From the NCBI GenBank assembly GCA_964522525.1, contig CAZFWG010000019.1, positions 1-58,925 on the forward strand: a stretch of 58,925 nt of DNA. Reading direction: 5' to 3'. Each line of letters opens with the position of its first letter. Position 1 is the stretch's first letter. This DNA comes from CAYUYV01 sp964522525. GTDB taxonomy: Bacteria > Pseudomonadota > Alphaproteobacteria > JAJFIK01. Positions 1 through 8,191 of the stretch are shown in pieces. The notes under the pieces were generated by a model. It was not told where the DNA came from. It saw only the letters and a list, made by a program, of their open reading frames with translations, and did no database searches. The translations under genes and the position numbers were made by a program.

Positions 1-89
1 GCCCACACCCGTGTGTGCCCAAAGTGTTGAGCGAGAGGGGATGAGCGTCAAGCGGCATTATCCAACCGGGTTGCGTCGACGACGTTGTA

Positions 90-1187
90 CTAGGCTGCGG
101 TTATGCCAAACGGCGTCAGCGTGTCGCGAAGTTCAGCCTCGTCAATATTCCGTGTAATGAAGACAATCCGGGAGCGGTGGTCGTCACTCGGCCATTCCTT
201 CAATCTGACGGGCGCATGAAAGATGTGCTGGACCCCATGAAGGACAACGGGTTTGTTCAGGCCTTCGACATTGATGAGCCCCTTGACCCGCAGAAAATCC
301 TCGCCCCGCAAGGAAAGCAGCGCCTCCAACCACAAATCCAGTGCTTCGCCTGGGATCGGCTTGTCGATCGTCAGACAGACCGCCTTGATGTGTGCGTCAT
401 GGCGATTGACGTCATGGTGATCATGATGGTGATGGTGACCGTTTTCGTCCGTTCCATGACCATGGTTATGATCATGATCGGCGTGGTCAGCAAAGGCTTC
501 CGCGTTAAGCCAGCTTTGCACGTCGAGGCTCTTTGTTTTTGGATCATAGAGGCCGGCATCGAGCAGCACAGCGGGATCGACCTCGCCGTTTTCCGCAATG
601 ATCTGAGGCGCGGCCGGGTTCAGGGCACGCAGTCGATCCTGCAATGCCTGCAACGACTTGTTATCGGCGAGATCGGCCTTGGTGATTAGAAGCCGGTCGG
701 CCACTGCCGCCTGTTTTACGGACTCCATCTGCCGGTCCAAGGTGTCGTTGCCATGGGCCGCATCGACCGTCGTGATGACGCCGTCGAGCCGATAATGGCG
801 CGTGACCGACGGATCGGTCATCAGTGTGTGAAGGATCGGGGCGGGATCCGCGAGGCCGGTGGTTTCAATGACCACGCGGTCGAACCAACGCTTGCCGCCC
901 CGGGAAAAGCGGCCGGGTGCCTCGCGCAGTGTCTTGGCAAGGTCGCCGCGAATGGTGCAGCACAGACAGCCACTCGCCATTTCAATGACCACGTCATCCT
1001 TGCTGAACGTGACGAGGTCATGGTCAATGCCGATCTCCCCGAACTCGTTGATGAGGACAAGGGTACGGCTTAACGCCGGCTGCTGGATCAGATGGTTGAG
1101 AACCGTCGTCTTGCCACTGCCGAGAAAGCCGGTCAGTACCGAGATTGGCAGCCTCCCTGCGGAGCCTCCGAGATCTGTGTTTTCCAT
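90..1187 (-). CDS. COG0523/CobW-family GTPase, His-rich zinc metallochaperone
   Basis: A G3E-family P-loop GTPase of 365 residues, thought in this family to deliver metal (often zinc) to client proteins in the cytoplasm. Seen: Walker A GFLGSGKT at residues 20-27, the family metal motif CLCC at 74-77, ETTGLADP at 108-115 (Walker B region), ITKADL near 168 as the base-recognition motif, and a very His-rich linker at about 235-266 before the CobW C-terminal domain. Length is normal. The ATG at 1187 follows an AAGGT motif. It is the last gene of a same-strand series starting at 2843, behind a Zur-box-like site. A zinc role is inferred from the His-rich linker and that site; cobalt or nitrile-hydratase subfamilies are less likely because no cob or nitrile hydratase genes are nearby. 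Confidence 0.92.
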   Translation of the reverse strand: MENTDLGGSAGRLPISVLTGFLGSGKTTVLNHLIQQPALSRTLVLINEFGEIGIDHDLVTFSKDDVVIEMASGCLCCTIRGDLAKTLREAPGRFSRGGKRWFDRVVIETTGLADPAPILHTLMTDPSVTRHYRLDGVITTVDAAHGNDTLDRQMESVKQAAVADRLLITKADLADNKSLQALQDRLRALNPAAPQIIAENGEVDPAVLLDAGLYDPKTKSLDVQSWLNAEAFADHADHDHNHGHGTDENGHHHHHDHHDVNRHDAHIKAVCLTIDKPIPGEALDLWLEALLSLRGEDFLRVKGLINVEGLNKPVVLHGVQHIFHAPVRLKEWPSDDHRSRIVFITRNIDEAELRDTLTPFGITAA

Positions 1188-1232
1188 CGGGGGTGACCTT
1201 CCGGCTAAGTCTGACAGTTCACGGACTTTCCG

Positions 1233-1925
1233 TCACTGGGTATCGCGCAGAACGCGCCGCGCGAATGGCGCCAGATCGCTGCCCATGAACTGACCGATCG
1301 CTTCTGTGTTACCATCATCGTCATAGCGCAAGATGCCGATCTCGCCTTCGGACAGTCGCAGACCGCTCGCGCGAAAGATGTTCCCCCCGTGGCTGACCAG
1401 CGCGATGTTCGAACCTGGCAGTCCTGGGGCGAGTTCGGTGAGAACGGTCCGAAGCTCCTGCTCGGCCACATCGAGGGTTCGTCCTCCCTTGGGGTCGGGG
1501 TGCATAAGGCGGACGTCGAGCTGGTATCCCACACCGAACATGTAACGGGCGGTTTCAGCGCTCCGGCACATGGGGCTGGAGATGACCCGGCCGACATCGA
1601 TGCTCAGTGCGCGCAGCACAACACCCGTTTCCTGGGCTCCGGCGGCGCCGGCAACCGAAAGATTGCGTTGCGCCCTGCAGTCGTCGGGCGCTTGAGTGTA
1701 GTCATCCGTACGGGACGGGACCTCGGTTCGCTCATGGCGGATGAGGAGGACATGCCCGCCATCTTGCAGCGCGTCAATCAGACCTTGAATGAGTTCTAGC
1801 CGACTGAGGGGCGGGCTTTGGTTCTGTCCGGCAAGGACCGGCGCCGACGCCGTCGCAAGCATAAGGGCAAGTGCCGAGAGCATGATGACGGAGCGATTCC
1901 TCAGGAGAACAAGAGAACCCACCAT
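1233..1925 (-). CDS. exported histidine phosphatase family protein
   Basis: A histidine phosphatase (phosphoglycerate-mutase fold) of 230 residues. The ORF stays open to 2162, but residues before the ATG at 1925 are not protein-like; that ATG follows a GAGAGG motif and begins a typical signal peptide (hydrophobic run MLSALALMLATA, then APVLAG). The mature protein should be periplasmic. Seen: LLIRHERTE, carrying the phosphorylatable His (usual RHG is RHE here), the SSPMCRSAETA arginine motif, and LVSHGGNIF with the second catalytic His. The substrate is unknown; exported members dephosphorylate envelope sugars or other small phosphates. It lies 45 nt before the COG0523 gene and is probably cotranscribed with it. 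Confidence 0.85.
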   Translation of the reverse strand: MVGSLVLLRNRSVIMLSALALMLATASAPVLAGQNQSPPLSRLELIQGLIDALQDGGHVLLIRHERTEVPSRTDDYTQAPDDCRAQRNLSVAGAAGAQETGVVLRALSIDVGRVISSPMCRSAETARYMFGVGYQLDVRLMHPDPKGGRTLDVAEQELRTVLTELAPGLPGSNIALVSHGGNIFRASGLRLSEGEIGILRYDDDGNTEAIGQFMGSDLAPFARRVLRDTQ

Positions 1926-2028
1926 TGCAGAGATACCTCTCTCTCTATGATCGCGCGCCGCCGCCACTATCCGGAATGCGGGGGGCCAGAGATGGAACGG
2001 CCATCGGAACCGCCAGACGTTTTGAGAA

Positions 2029-2241
2029 CTATTGCAGCTCCCGCCCGGCCTGCTCGAACCAGCCCATGACCCGCTCCAGATGGGCTTCACCCCAGGTCGC
2101 CTTGAACTTCTGCGTTCCGTAGTCTGCGGGATCGCGAAGCGCCGTGAGTCGTTGTTCGACATAAGTCAGGGTCAGGGGGATGCCGCACGCCACTGTGATG
2201 CAATGCTTCCAGTCATTGTAGGTTTTTAGAGACTGCGTCAC
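2029..2241 (-). CDS. small conserved alphaproteobacterial protein, unknown function
   Basis: A 70-residue cytoplasmic protein with no signal or membrane segment. It begins at a GTG preceded by a strong AGGAGG seven bases upstream, which decides the start. The sequence is rich in Trp, His and charged residues (WKHCITVACGIPLT near the N-terminus, TWGEAH in the second half), and I recall similar short hypothetical proteins in other Alphaproteobacteria. I do not know a function. It sits between the truncated cysS and the phosphatase on the same strand. Its Cys and His residues could bind metal, but nothing in the sequence proves that. Confidence 0.75.
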   Translation of the reverse strand: MTQSLKTYNDWKHCITVACGIPLTLTYVEQRLTALRDPADYGTQKFKATWGEAHLERVMGWFEQAGRELQ

Positions 2242-2289
2242 GGTTGTCCTCCTGTGGCTTCTGCAAGCTGCTCTTTGTCATCGTTCAGT

Positions 2290-2338
2290 GCCCCAATATG
2301 ATCTGGATCATCAGAGTAAGCTCACACTCTCCTGGGGC
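2290..2338. repeat. nested palindrome at the cysS truncation point
   Basis: A 49-bp structure. The outer arms are GCCCCA (2290-2295) and TGGGGC (2333-2338). They enclose two hairpins: ATGATC/GATCAT (2298-2311, 2-nt centre) and AGAGT/ACTCT (2313-2330, 8-nt loop). Folded, it is a three-way junction. Its right edge lies one base from the last codon that matches CysS. It could be the scar of a mobile palindromic element or deletion, or an RNA element or terminator between the genes. Confidence 0.55.
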
Positions 2339-2505
2339 GACAACAGGCGATAAAGCACGTCAAACACGACCGCCGGACGGGCATTGCCAGTATGGGCGAA
2401 GTTGTAGACGGTCGGTCCGCAGACATACATCGTCACGTGATCGGGGTTCGCCGGTACGAATGGCTCCTTTGTTCGTGTCAGGGTGTTGGTCAGGCGAAGC
2501 GTCAT
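2311..2505 (-). pseudogene. cysS: truncated cysteinyl-tRNA synthetase (N-terminal 54 residues only)
   Basis: The 64-residue ORF matches the start of cysteinyl-tRNA synthetase. It has TLTRTKEPFVP, MYVCGPTVYN (with the first zinc-ligand Cys of the family), and HTGNARP in place of the class I signature (usually HIGN or HIGH). Similarity runs through FDVLYRLL, then stops; ten unrelated residues follow before the stop. Normal CysS is about 450-500 residues. No other frame in the following 100 bases resumes CysS, so this is a truncation, not a frameshift. Its ATG overlaps the upstream stop (ATGA), the coupling of an intact operon. CysS is essential, so a full copy must exist elsewhere, or the assembly has lost the rest here. 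Confidence 0.8.
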
Positions 2506-2843
2506 TGCGGCGGTTCCTCGTCCTGGGGACGGTCCGGCAGTTCGATATAGAAGCCGCCGCCGTCCGCCTCGGGCAAAGGATGAAAGCGGGTAATGAGTCC
2601 GCTCTTGCGCGCCTCGAGGAGCTGCCGGCCTATCGGGAGGAAGAGGGTCTCGCCACTGGTTGGAGTGGCCGGATCGATGCGGATCACGATGCTTGCCACA
2701 CCATCCGAAGGCGGCCGTTCGAGCAGTTGGGAGATCGCCGACTGGGCCTGACCGAGGGAGATTCCCCGCAAATCGAGCGTGTGTTCACCGTCTGCGCTTT
2801 TGCCGACAAGCACGCTGAGACTGTCAGGGTGAAACAAGGGCAT
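2502..2843 (-). CDS. small protein of unknown function upstream of cysS
   Basis: A 113-residue soluble protein; ATG at 2843 with AAAGG upstream. It contains LDLRGISLGQAQSAI, which is loosely reminiscent of the start of Smr domains (LDLRG), but the rest (IVIRIDPATP, FLPIGRQLLEARKSGLITRF) does not let me assign a family. The C-terminus is acidic and Pro-rich. It is the first gene of the minus-strand series and its stop overlaps the cysS start by four bases. A Zur-box-like site lies 68 nt before its start, so it may be zinc-regulated. Function not known. Confidence 0.65.
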   Translation of the reverse strand: MPLFHPDSLSVLVGKSADGEHTLDLRGISLGQAQSAISQLLERPPSDGVASIVIRIDPATPTSGETLFLPIGRQLLEARKSGLITRFHPLPEADGGGFYIELPDRPQDEEPPQ

Positions 2844-3324
2844 GGCGTGCCTTTCATTGATCGCGGGAAGCGTGGCGACAATCGGGGCATGATCCTCATT
2901 GCGCCTGTGGAATGCAACATTATAACATTACGTGCCTGCGACAAAAGCTTCGTCTGTACCGGAGCCGAAGCAGGCAACCGAAGAGTGCCCGGACCACATG
3001 ATTATTCTCGAGGCGGATTACATCCCCCTCAGGTCATGGCCGTGATGTCCGGGACGATCATCGCATCTGAACGCAGGTGACTCTGGACAAAGAGTGGCCA
3101 ACCCGATGAAGAACACCTCAATTTGGCGCGATGGCACCCGAATCCCAGCTGCGTTGAATTGCCCTTTGAGGACAACCGGAGCTGGTTTCTCCCAAGGTCA
3201 GACCTCAGGGGTGGCGTTCGCGACCGTTTCCTCCGACAATGACACCCTGATCTAGGTAGCATAACGACAGGTTGCGCGAGATCCGCCATTCTGGCGTCGT
3301 TGCGCACAACAACAGGGGACAAGA
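2844..3324. other. divergent intergenic region
   Basis: About 480 bases between the minus-strand operon and the S9 peptidase. No credible gene in any frame. It holds the Zur-box-like palindrome at 2911-2929. I saw no other clear operator and no terminator. Confidence 0.6.
2911..2929 (-). promoter_or_regulatory. Zur-box-like palindrome
   Basis: On the minus strand the 19-mer reads AATGTTATAATGTTGCATT. It agrees with the classical proteobacterial Zur box AATGTTATANTATAACATT at 15 of 18 defined positions; the left half is perfect. It lies 68 nt upstream of the first gene of a same-strand series that ends in a COG0523 metallochaperone, a class of genes often controlled by Zur. The local AT-richness contrasts with the GC-rich surroundings. 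Binding is inferred. Confidence 0.55.
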
Positions 3325-5364
3325 ATGCTGAAACATTCCTTGCTTTTAGGCATCAGCGGATTGGCATTGGTGGCCTGCGATGTTGCGGAAAAACCCGCCA
3401 ACGACACGGCCCAGGATCAATCCGAAACGGTCACGGTGGATACGGCGGAAACGACCGCCGATACCGCGGTCAGCGACGACGCCGTGGCCGAAGAGGCCGC
3501 CGTCGAGTTGATCCCGCGCGCGGCGATTTTCGGCAATCCTGAGCGCACGCAAGGGCGTATCAGCCCGGACGGCCAATATGTGAGTTGGCTCGCGCCGAAA
3601 GACGGGGTGATGAATGTCTGGGTGGCGCCGGCGGCCGATCCTACCGATGCCAAGGTGATCACCAATGACACCTTCCGCGGCATCCGCTCCCATTTCTGGG
3701 CTCCGAACAGCGAGTTCGTCTACTACACCCAAGATCAGGGCGGCGATGAGAATTTCCGCGTCTATGCCTCCAATGTGGCGACGGGTGACGTCACGACCCT
3801 GACCGACACGCCNNNNNNNNNNNNNNNNNNNNNNNNNNNNNNNNNNNNNNNNNNNNNNNNNNNNNNNNNNNNNNNNNNNNNNNNNNNNNNNNNNNNNNNN
3901 NNNNNNNNNNNNAACACTTTCGGCTTCAACGAAGACAACACTCATATGTATGCGGTGGACAGCCGGGGCCGCGACAAGGCCGCGTTGGTCAAGATCAGCG
4001 CCGAGGACGGCTCCGTCCAGGTGTTGGCCGAGGGCGATAATGCCGACATCAACGATGTGGTGTTGCACCCCACGACGCATGAAATCCTGGCTTATGCCAC
4101 GGAATACAAACGTCGGGAATGGACGGCGCTTGACGAGGGCATGACGGAGGATTTGGCGTTCCTCAAATCCGAACTGCCGGGTGATCTCTCCGTTCTATCG
4201 GCAACAGATGACGCGAATACGATTGTGGTCTATTCCGATGCCGCTGAGGCGCCGGGGGTGTATTACGTCTATGACCGCACCAGCAAGTCCTTGACCGAGA
4301 TGTTCTCGACCCGTCCGGATCTGGCGGCCTATGAGCTGCAGCCCATGCAGGCGGTGGAAATTCCCTCCCGCGATGGTCTGACGCTCGTGTCTTATCTCAC
4401 CTTGCCGCCGGGCAGCGACACGGATGGCGACGGGATCCCGGAAGAGCCTGTGCCCATGGTGCTGGCGGTTCACGGCGGGCCCTGGGCACGGGACAATTAC
4501 GGCTACAGTTCCTGGCACCAGTGGATGGCCAACCGGGGCTATGCGGTGTTGTCGGTGAATTATCGCGGCTCCACGGGTTTTGGCAAAAACTTCGTCAATG
4601 CGGCGGTGAAGGAATTCGCCGGCAAAATGCATGACGATCTGATTGATGGCGTCAATTGGGCCGTAGAACGCGGTGTGGCGGATGCGGACAAAGTTGCCAT
4701 CGCGGGCGGCTCTTATGGGGGTTATGCCACCCTGATTGGCGTGAGCTTCACACCGGACGCATTTGTTTGCGGTGTCGATATTGTCGGTCCGTCCAGTCTT
4801 GTCACCCTTGTGGAGAGTTTTCCGGAATACTGGAAACCTTTCCTGGAAGGCACCTGGTTCAAATATGTCGGCGATCCGTCCAAGCCGGAAGATCGTGAAG
4901 ACATGCTGGCCCGGTCCGCCATCAGCCGTGTCGACGACATCAAGGTTCCGCTGCTGATTGGTCAGGGTGAAAACGATCCGCGCGTGACCAAGCTGGAATC
5001 CGATCAGCTGGTCAAAGTCATGGCGGACAAGGGTCTGCCGGTCACTTATGTGAACTTCCCGGATGAGGGCCATGGCTTTGCGCGCCCCGAAAACCGTTTG
5101 GCATTCTATTCGGTGATGGAAGGCTTCCTCGGCACCTGCCTCGGTGGACGCGCGGAAGACTTTGGCACCGCCTTTGAGGGCTCCAGCATCCAAGTGCTGC
5201 ACGGTGCGGACTATGTGGACGGTCTAGAAGCCGCGCTGCCCATTACCGCCACACCCCAGGACGAGGCTCCTGCGGCGGCAAGTGATGATGAGGCGGCAGT
5301 TGATCAGTCATCGGACGACCTATCAACCGAAGAGGGGGGCGAGGGAGACCAGGACCTGGAATAG
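3325..5364 (+). CDS. S9 family prolyl oligopeptidase-type peptidase, lipoprotein
   Basis: Serine peptidase related to dipeptidyl aminopeptidase/acylaminoacyl peptidase. The N-terminus has a lipobox (LVAC, Cys18), so it is probably anchored to an envelope membrane facing the periplasm. An acidic, Ala/Thr-rich linker follows, then a beta-propeller region (about 50-370) and the alpha/beta-hydrolase domain. Seen: GGSYGG with nucleophile Ser463, Asp551 in ENDPRV and His583 in DEGHGF (numbers include the gap placeholder). A 100-N gap removes part of the propeller; the frame resumes correctly after it. The last ~35 residues are a strongly acidic low-complexity tail rarely seen in the family. It is followed 99 bases later by a dipeptidase gene, suggesting peptide scavenging. 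Confidence 0.9.
   Translation: MLKHSLLLGISGLALVACDVAEKPANDTAQDQSETVTVDTAETTADTAVSDDAVAEEAAVELIPRAAIFGNPERTQGRISPDGQYVSWLAPKDGVMNVWVAPAADPTDAKVITNDTFRGIRSHFWAPNSEFVYYTQDQGGDENFRVYASNVATGDVTTLTDTXXXXXXXXXXXXXXXXXXXXXXXXXXXXXXXXXXNTFGFNEDNTHMYAVDSRGRDKAALVKISAEDGSVQVLAEGDNADINDVVLHPTTHEILAYATEYKRREWTALDEGMTEDLAFLKSELPGDLSVLSATDDANTIVVYSDAAEAPGVYYVYDRTSKSLTEMFSTRPDLAAYELQPMQAVEIPSRDGLTLVSYLTLPPGSDTDGDGIPEEPVPMVLAVHGGPWARDNYGYSSWHQWMANRGYAVLSVNYRGSTGFGKNFVNAAVKEFAGKMHDDLIDGVNWAVERGVADADKVAIAGGSYGGYATLIGVSFTPDAFVCGVDIVGPSSLVTLVESFPEYWKPFLEGTWFKYVGDPSKPEDREDMLARSAISRVDDIKVPLLIGQGENDPRVTKLESDQLVKVMADKGLPVTYVNFPDEGHGFARPENRLAFYSVMEGFLGTCLGGRAEDFGTAFEGSSIQVLHGADYVDGLEAALPITATPQDEAPAAASDDEAAVDQSSDDLSTEEGGEGDQDLE
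3813..3912. other. assembly gap (100 N)
   Basis: Exactly 100 N, the conventional placeholder for a scaffold gap of unknown size. It falls in the propeller region of the S9 peptidase. Confidence 0.98.
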
Positions 5365-5463
5365 AGCGATCATGTCCGGCGCATCAGGTGATGCGCCGGC
5401 ACCGCTGCGGGCGGGCCGAAACTCCCGGGACTGATTGCCCGTTTGAAAGCCGGAGGGATTATC

Positions 5464-6741
5464 ATGCGGATGCGGACATCAATGAGGGCAATGGTGTGGG
5501 CCGTGCTGGGCGCGATTTTGTTCAGTGTCCCTGCCCATGCCGAGTCTTCGAATGCCCAATCTTCGAATGCCGAGTCCTCCAGCATCGACTCACCACGCGA
5601 TATTCACGAGCGCCTGCTTGTTCTTGATTCCCATCTCGATACGCCCGCTCTGTTGGCTGCGCCAGGCTGGGATGTGGCCGAGCGCCACGATCCGCTGCGT
5701 GACTATTCCCAGGTCGATCTGCCGCGCATGGTGGAAGGCGGGCTCGACGGCGGGTTCTGGGTCATCTACACGCCCCAGGGGCCGGTGACGCCCGAGGCCT
5801 TCATTGACGCACGCGATCACGCTCTGCTCCGCGCCGTTACGATCCGCGAGATGATCGCCAGGCATGATGCATTCGAACTGGCCCTCACGGCTGATGACGC
5901 GCAACGCATCGTCGCCGCGGGCCGGCGCCCCACTTATATCAGTGTCGAGAATTCCTACCCCATCGGTGAGGACCTGACACTGATCAATACCTTTTATGAG
6001 ATGGGTGTGCGGATGATGGGCCCGGTCCATTTCAGTCACAACCAGCTTGCATCCTCGAGCACCGATGCCGAGGACTATCCGGATGGCGGGCTCAGCGATC
6101 TCGGCAAGTCCTTTGTGGCGGAGTGCAATCGGCTGGGCATCGTGGTCGATGCGTCCCACGCGTCTGACGCCGCCCTTGATGATATGCTGGCGCTGTCCAA
6201 GACACCGATCATTCTGTCTCACTCCGGGCCGGACGGCGTCTTCGACCACCCCCGCAATGTCGATGATGCCCGGTTGAAGCGTCTCGCGGAGACCGGTGGG
6301 GTCATTCAAATCAATGCGTTCGGCGCCTATCTGAAGGAATTGCCGCCCGAAACAGAGCGTCGGCAAGCGCTCGGCGCGTTGTTTGCCGCGTTTCGCGCGA
6401 TGAAAAATCCGTCAGCGGAAGACTACCGCGCCTTTGTCGAGAAGCGCCGTGCGCTGGATGAACAGTTCCCACCGGCTCGGGCCGGCTTCGAGGACTTCAT
6501 TGCTCATCTCCTGTACGCGCTCGAATTACTGGGTCCCGATCATGTGGGCATCGGCGCCGACTGGGATGGCGGCGGCGGCGTGATCGGCATGGAGGATGTC
6601 ACCGGGCTGCCGCGCATCACCGAGCGTCTTCTTGCGGAGGGCTATTCGGAGGAAGATCTCGTCAAGATCTGGAGTGGCAATCTCTTGCGTGTGTTGCGTG
6701 CCGCCGAGACTTATGCCGCCTCGCAAGCCAGCTCCCCCTGA
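5464..6741 (+). CDS. membrane dipeptidase (peptidase family M19), exported
   Basis: A 425-residue renal-dipeptidase-type zinc enzyme that cleaves dipeptides, with broad specificity in bacterial members. The ATG at 5464 follows GGAGGG, so it is preferred over the in-frame TTG at 5443. A signal peptide (MVWAVLGAILFSVPAHA) precedes a short Ser/Asn/Ala repeat encoded by a 15-bp tandem duplication. Seen: LDSHLDTP (HxD zinc motif), SVENSYPIG with the bridging Glu, the His-bearing motifs VDASHAS and LSHSGP, and GIGADWDG near the C-terminus. Length is usual for the family. The location should be periplasmic. It probably works with the upstream S9 peptidase on imported or wall-derived peptides. Confidence 0.92.
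   Translation: MRMRTSMRAMVWAVLGAILFSVPAHAESSNAQSSNAESSSIDSPRDIHERLLVLDSHLDTPALLAAPGWDVAERHDPLRDYSQVDLPRMVEGGLDGGFWVIYTPQGPVTPEAFIDARDHALLRAVTIREMIARHDAFELALTADDAQRIVAAGRRPTYISVENSYPIGEDLTLINTFYEMGVRMMGPVHFSHNQLASSSTDAEDYPDGGLSDLGKSFVAECNRLGIVVDASHASDAALDDMLALSKTPIILSHSGPDGVFDHPRNVDDARLKRLAETGGVIQINAFGAYLKELPPETERRQALGALFAAFRAMKNPSAEDYRAFVEKRRALDEQFPPARAGFEDFIAHLLYALELLGPDHVGIGADWDGGGGVIGMEDVTGLPRITERLLAEGYSEEDLVKIWSGNLLRVLRAAETYAASQASSP
5545..5574 (+). repeat. 15-bp tandem duplication in the dipeptidase leader
   Basis: TCTTCGAATGCCCAA (5545-5559) is followed directly by TCTTCGAATGCCGAG (5560-5574): 12 of 15 identical and in frame. It gives a Ser-Ser-Asn-Ala repeat just after the signal peptide. 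A third, diverged unit may follow. Confidence 0.75.
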
Positions 6742-6798
6742 CAGTCCGCCGCGGACCACTTGAGAGGGGGGCGGACCAATCGAAGCTCGATTACAACC

Positions 6799-8019
6799 TT
6801 ATTGGATGAATGCGGGCAGGATCCTGTCGGCCGTCATCTGCATGGTGCGGACATCCCGGTCATGGGCCGTGGCCACGACAATCAGATCAAGCTCATCGAT
6901 CAGTATAATGTACTGGCCACCACCGCCTTGCGCCGATGTGCTGAAATAGCTTTTGTTTCCGGCTTCCAGATCGGCCTGCCACCAGTAATAGCCATAGCCG
7001 GCATTCGAGACACTGCCGCCCACAAAGAATATGTCTTCCACGCCGGGGCCACCATCGACAATTCTGTTGACTGATTGGGTCAAGAACGCCGCTGGAACCA
7101 GTTGTTCGCCGTCCCATTTGCCCTTGTTCATCGCCAGCAATCCCCATTTCATCATGGCCCGCGATGTCATGCTTGACCCGGACGGCCCGGCCGGAAGGCC
7201 ACTAACTTCAGTACGCCAACCATAATTGGCGATGCCCATTTTATCGAGCAGTTCTGTCTTGAGAAAATCTTCAGCGGAGCCGGGCACGACGGCGTCAAGG
7301 ACTTGCATGACCATTGTCGGGTCGATGCCTTGATATTGGAAGCTCTGGGACTTCGAGGTGATCGGTGCACTGTGCTCAAAATAGGCCTGGATCTGCCCCC
7401 GACCTTTTAACCGGTTGGCGTTTTTTCTGTACTCTTCCCTTTTGTCGTCGCTGATGCGGATTCCGGAGCGCATGGTCATCGCCTTGTGGAGGGTGACCAA
7501 GGCCGCGCCTTCGACAAATCCTGTCGTGTCGAGATCCTCAAAGAAGCCGATCAAAGGTTTGTCCAGATCCGCCATGGCCAGATGGCCCAATTGGATCGCG
7601 CGGCCGACCGCCAGGCTTGTATAGGCTTTGGTCACCGAGGCTTGCGGATGAGGCAGGTCAATTCGACCGCGCAAATAGTAGGATTCGAACAGGAGCTTGC
7701 CCTTGTGGCTCATCAGCAGGCTGTCGAACCGGCCATGCTCCTTGTCGGCGATCTCCCGCGCCAGCTGGACAATCAGGTCTTTGTCGCCGCCATCGATGCC
7801 TAGCGCGCCGACGGAAAGTCCGTCTTTTCTGTCTGCGGGCGATGCATCGATGAAGGCGTGTTCGAGATAGGGCACTTCCCGGAAGGGGAGCGTGGCCTCG
7901 GCGGCCGTGGCCTCCGGCGCGGGGCGATCACTGTCTTCCGCGCCGGCGGCGGCAATGCCGGTAAAACCGCTCAACAAGGTGACGGCGACGACACGTTTAA
8001 ATTTATGACCAAAGGCCAT
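6799..8019 (-). CDS. serine hydrolase, beta-lactamase/penicillin-binding-protein fold, exported
   Basis: A 406-residue member of the class C beta-lactamase-related family (PF00144 type: esterases, peptidases, transferases). The start at 8019 is chosen because GGAGG lies six bases upstream and a signal peptide follows (VVAVTLLSGFTGIAAAGA); the longer ORF to 8157 reads as non-protein. Seen: ASVTK carries the SxxK nucleophile; FQYQG occupies the YxN position; GGGGQY lies where KTG/HxG is usual. True beta-lactam hydrolysis is therefore unlikely; an esterase or amidase role is more likely. It is convergent with the dipeptidase, and the AraC regulator gene starts further upstream on the same strand. 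Confidence 0.88.
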   Translation of the reverse strand: MAFGHKFKRVVAVTLLSGFTGIAAAGAEDSDRPAPEATAAEATLPFREVPYLEHAFIDASPADRKDGLSVGALGIDGGDKDLIVQLAREIADKEHGRFDSLLMSHKGKLLFESYYLRGRIDLPHPQASVTKAYTSLAVGRAIQLGHLAMADLDKPLIGFFEDLDTTGFVEGAALVTLHKAMTMRSGIRISDDKREEYRKNANRLKGRGQIQAYFEHSAPITSKSQSFQYQGIDPTMVMQVLDAVVPGSAEDFLKTELLDKMGIANYGWRTEVSGLPAGPSGSSMTSRAMMKWGLLAMNKGKWDGEQLVPAAFLTQSVNRIVDGGPGVEDIFFVGGSVSNAGYGYYWWQADLEAGNKSYFSTSAQGGGGQYIILIDELDLIVVATAHDRDVRTMQMTADRILPAFIQ

Positions 8020-8191
8020 GGGTCCTCCGCTTGTTTTGTTAGCGAGCGCGTTTCCGACAGGCCAGGATTGGCCGGCCACCCGTTGGTGGCACGCTATGTA
8101 TGTTAGGTGCGAAGGGGGTTTGACGCCAAGCCCTAGGGCCGAGCGGTTTCGCCCCAAGGACTTTGCGGCTCGGTATAGAGCGTCTTAATCT

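Noticed and set aside
2244..3080. 278-codon plus-strand frame over the cysS remnant
   Set aside because: It is antisense to the coupled 113-residue ORF and cysS start, and its translation is Arg/Ser-rich without domain features.
3346..4080. Long antisense frame over the S9 peptidase
   Set aside because: Antisense to a clearly real gene and without any recognisable domain.
7683..7694. GGATTCGAAC, like the T-loop of a reverse-strand tRNA
   Set aside because: It encodes the LLFESYY part of the serine hydrolase; no cloverleaf can be formed around it.
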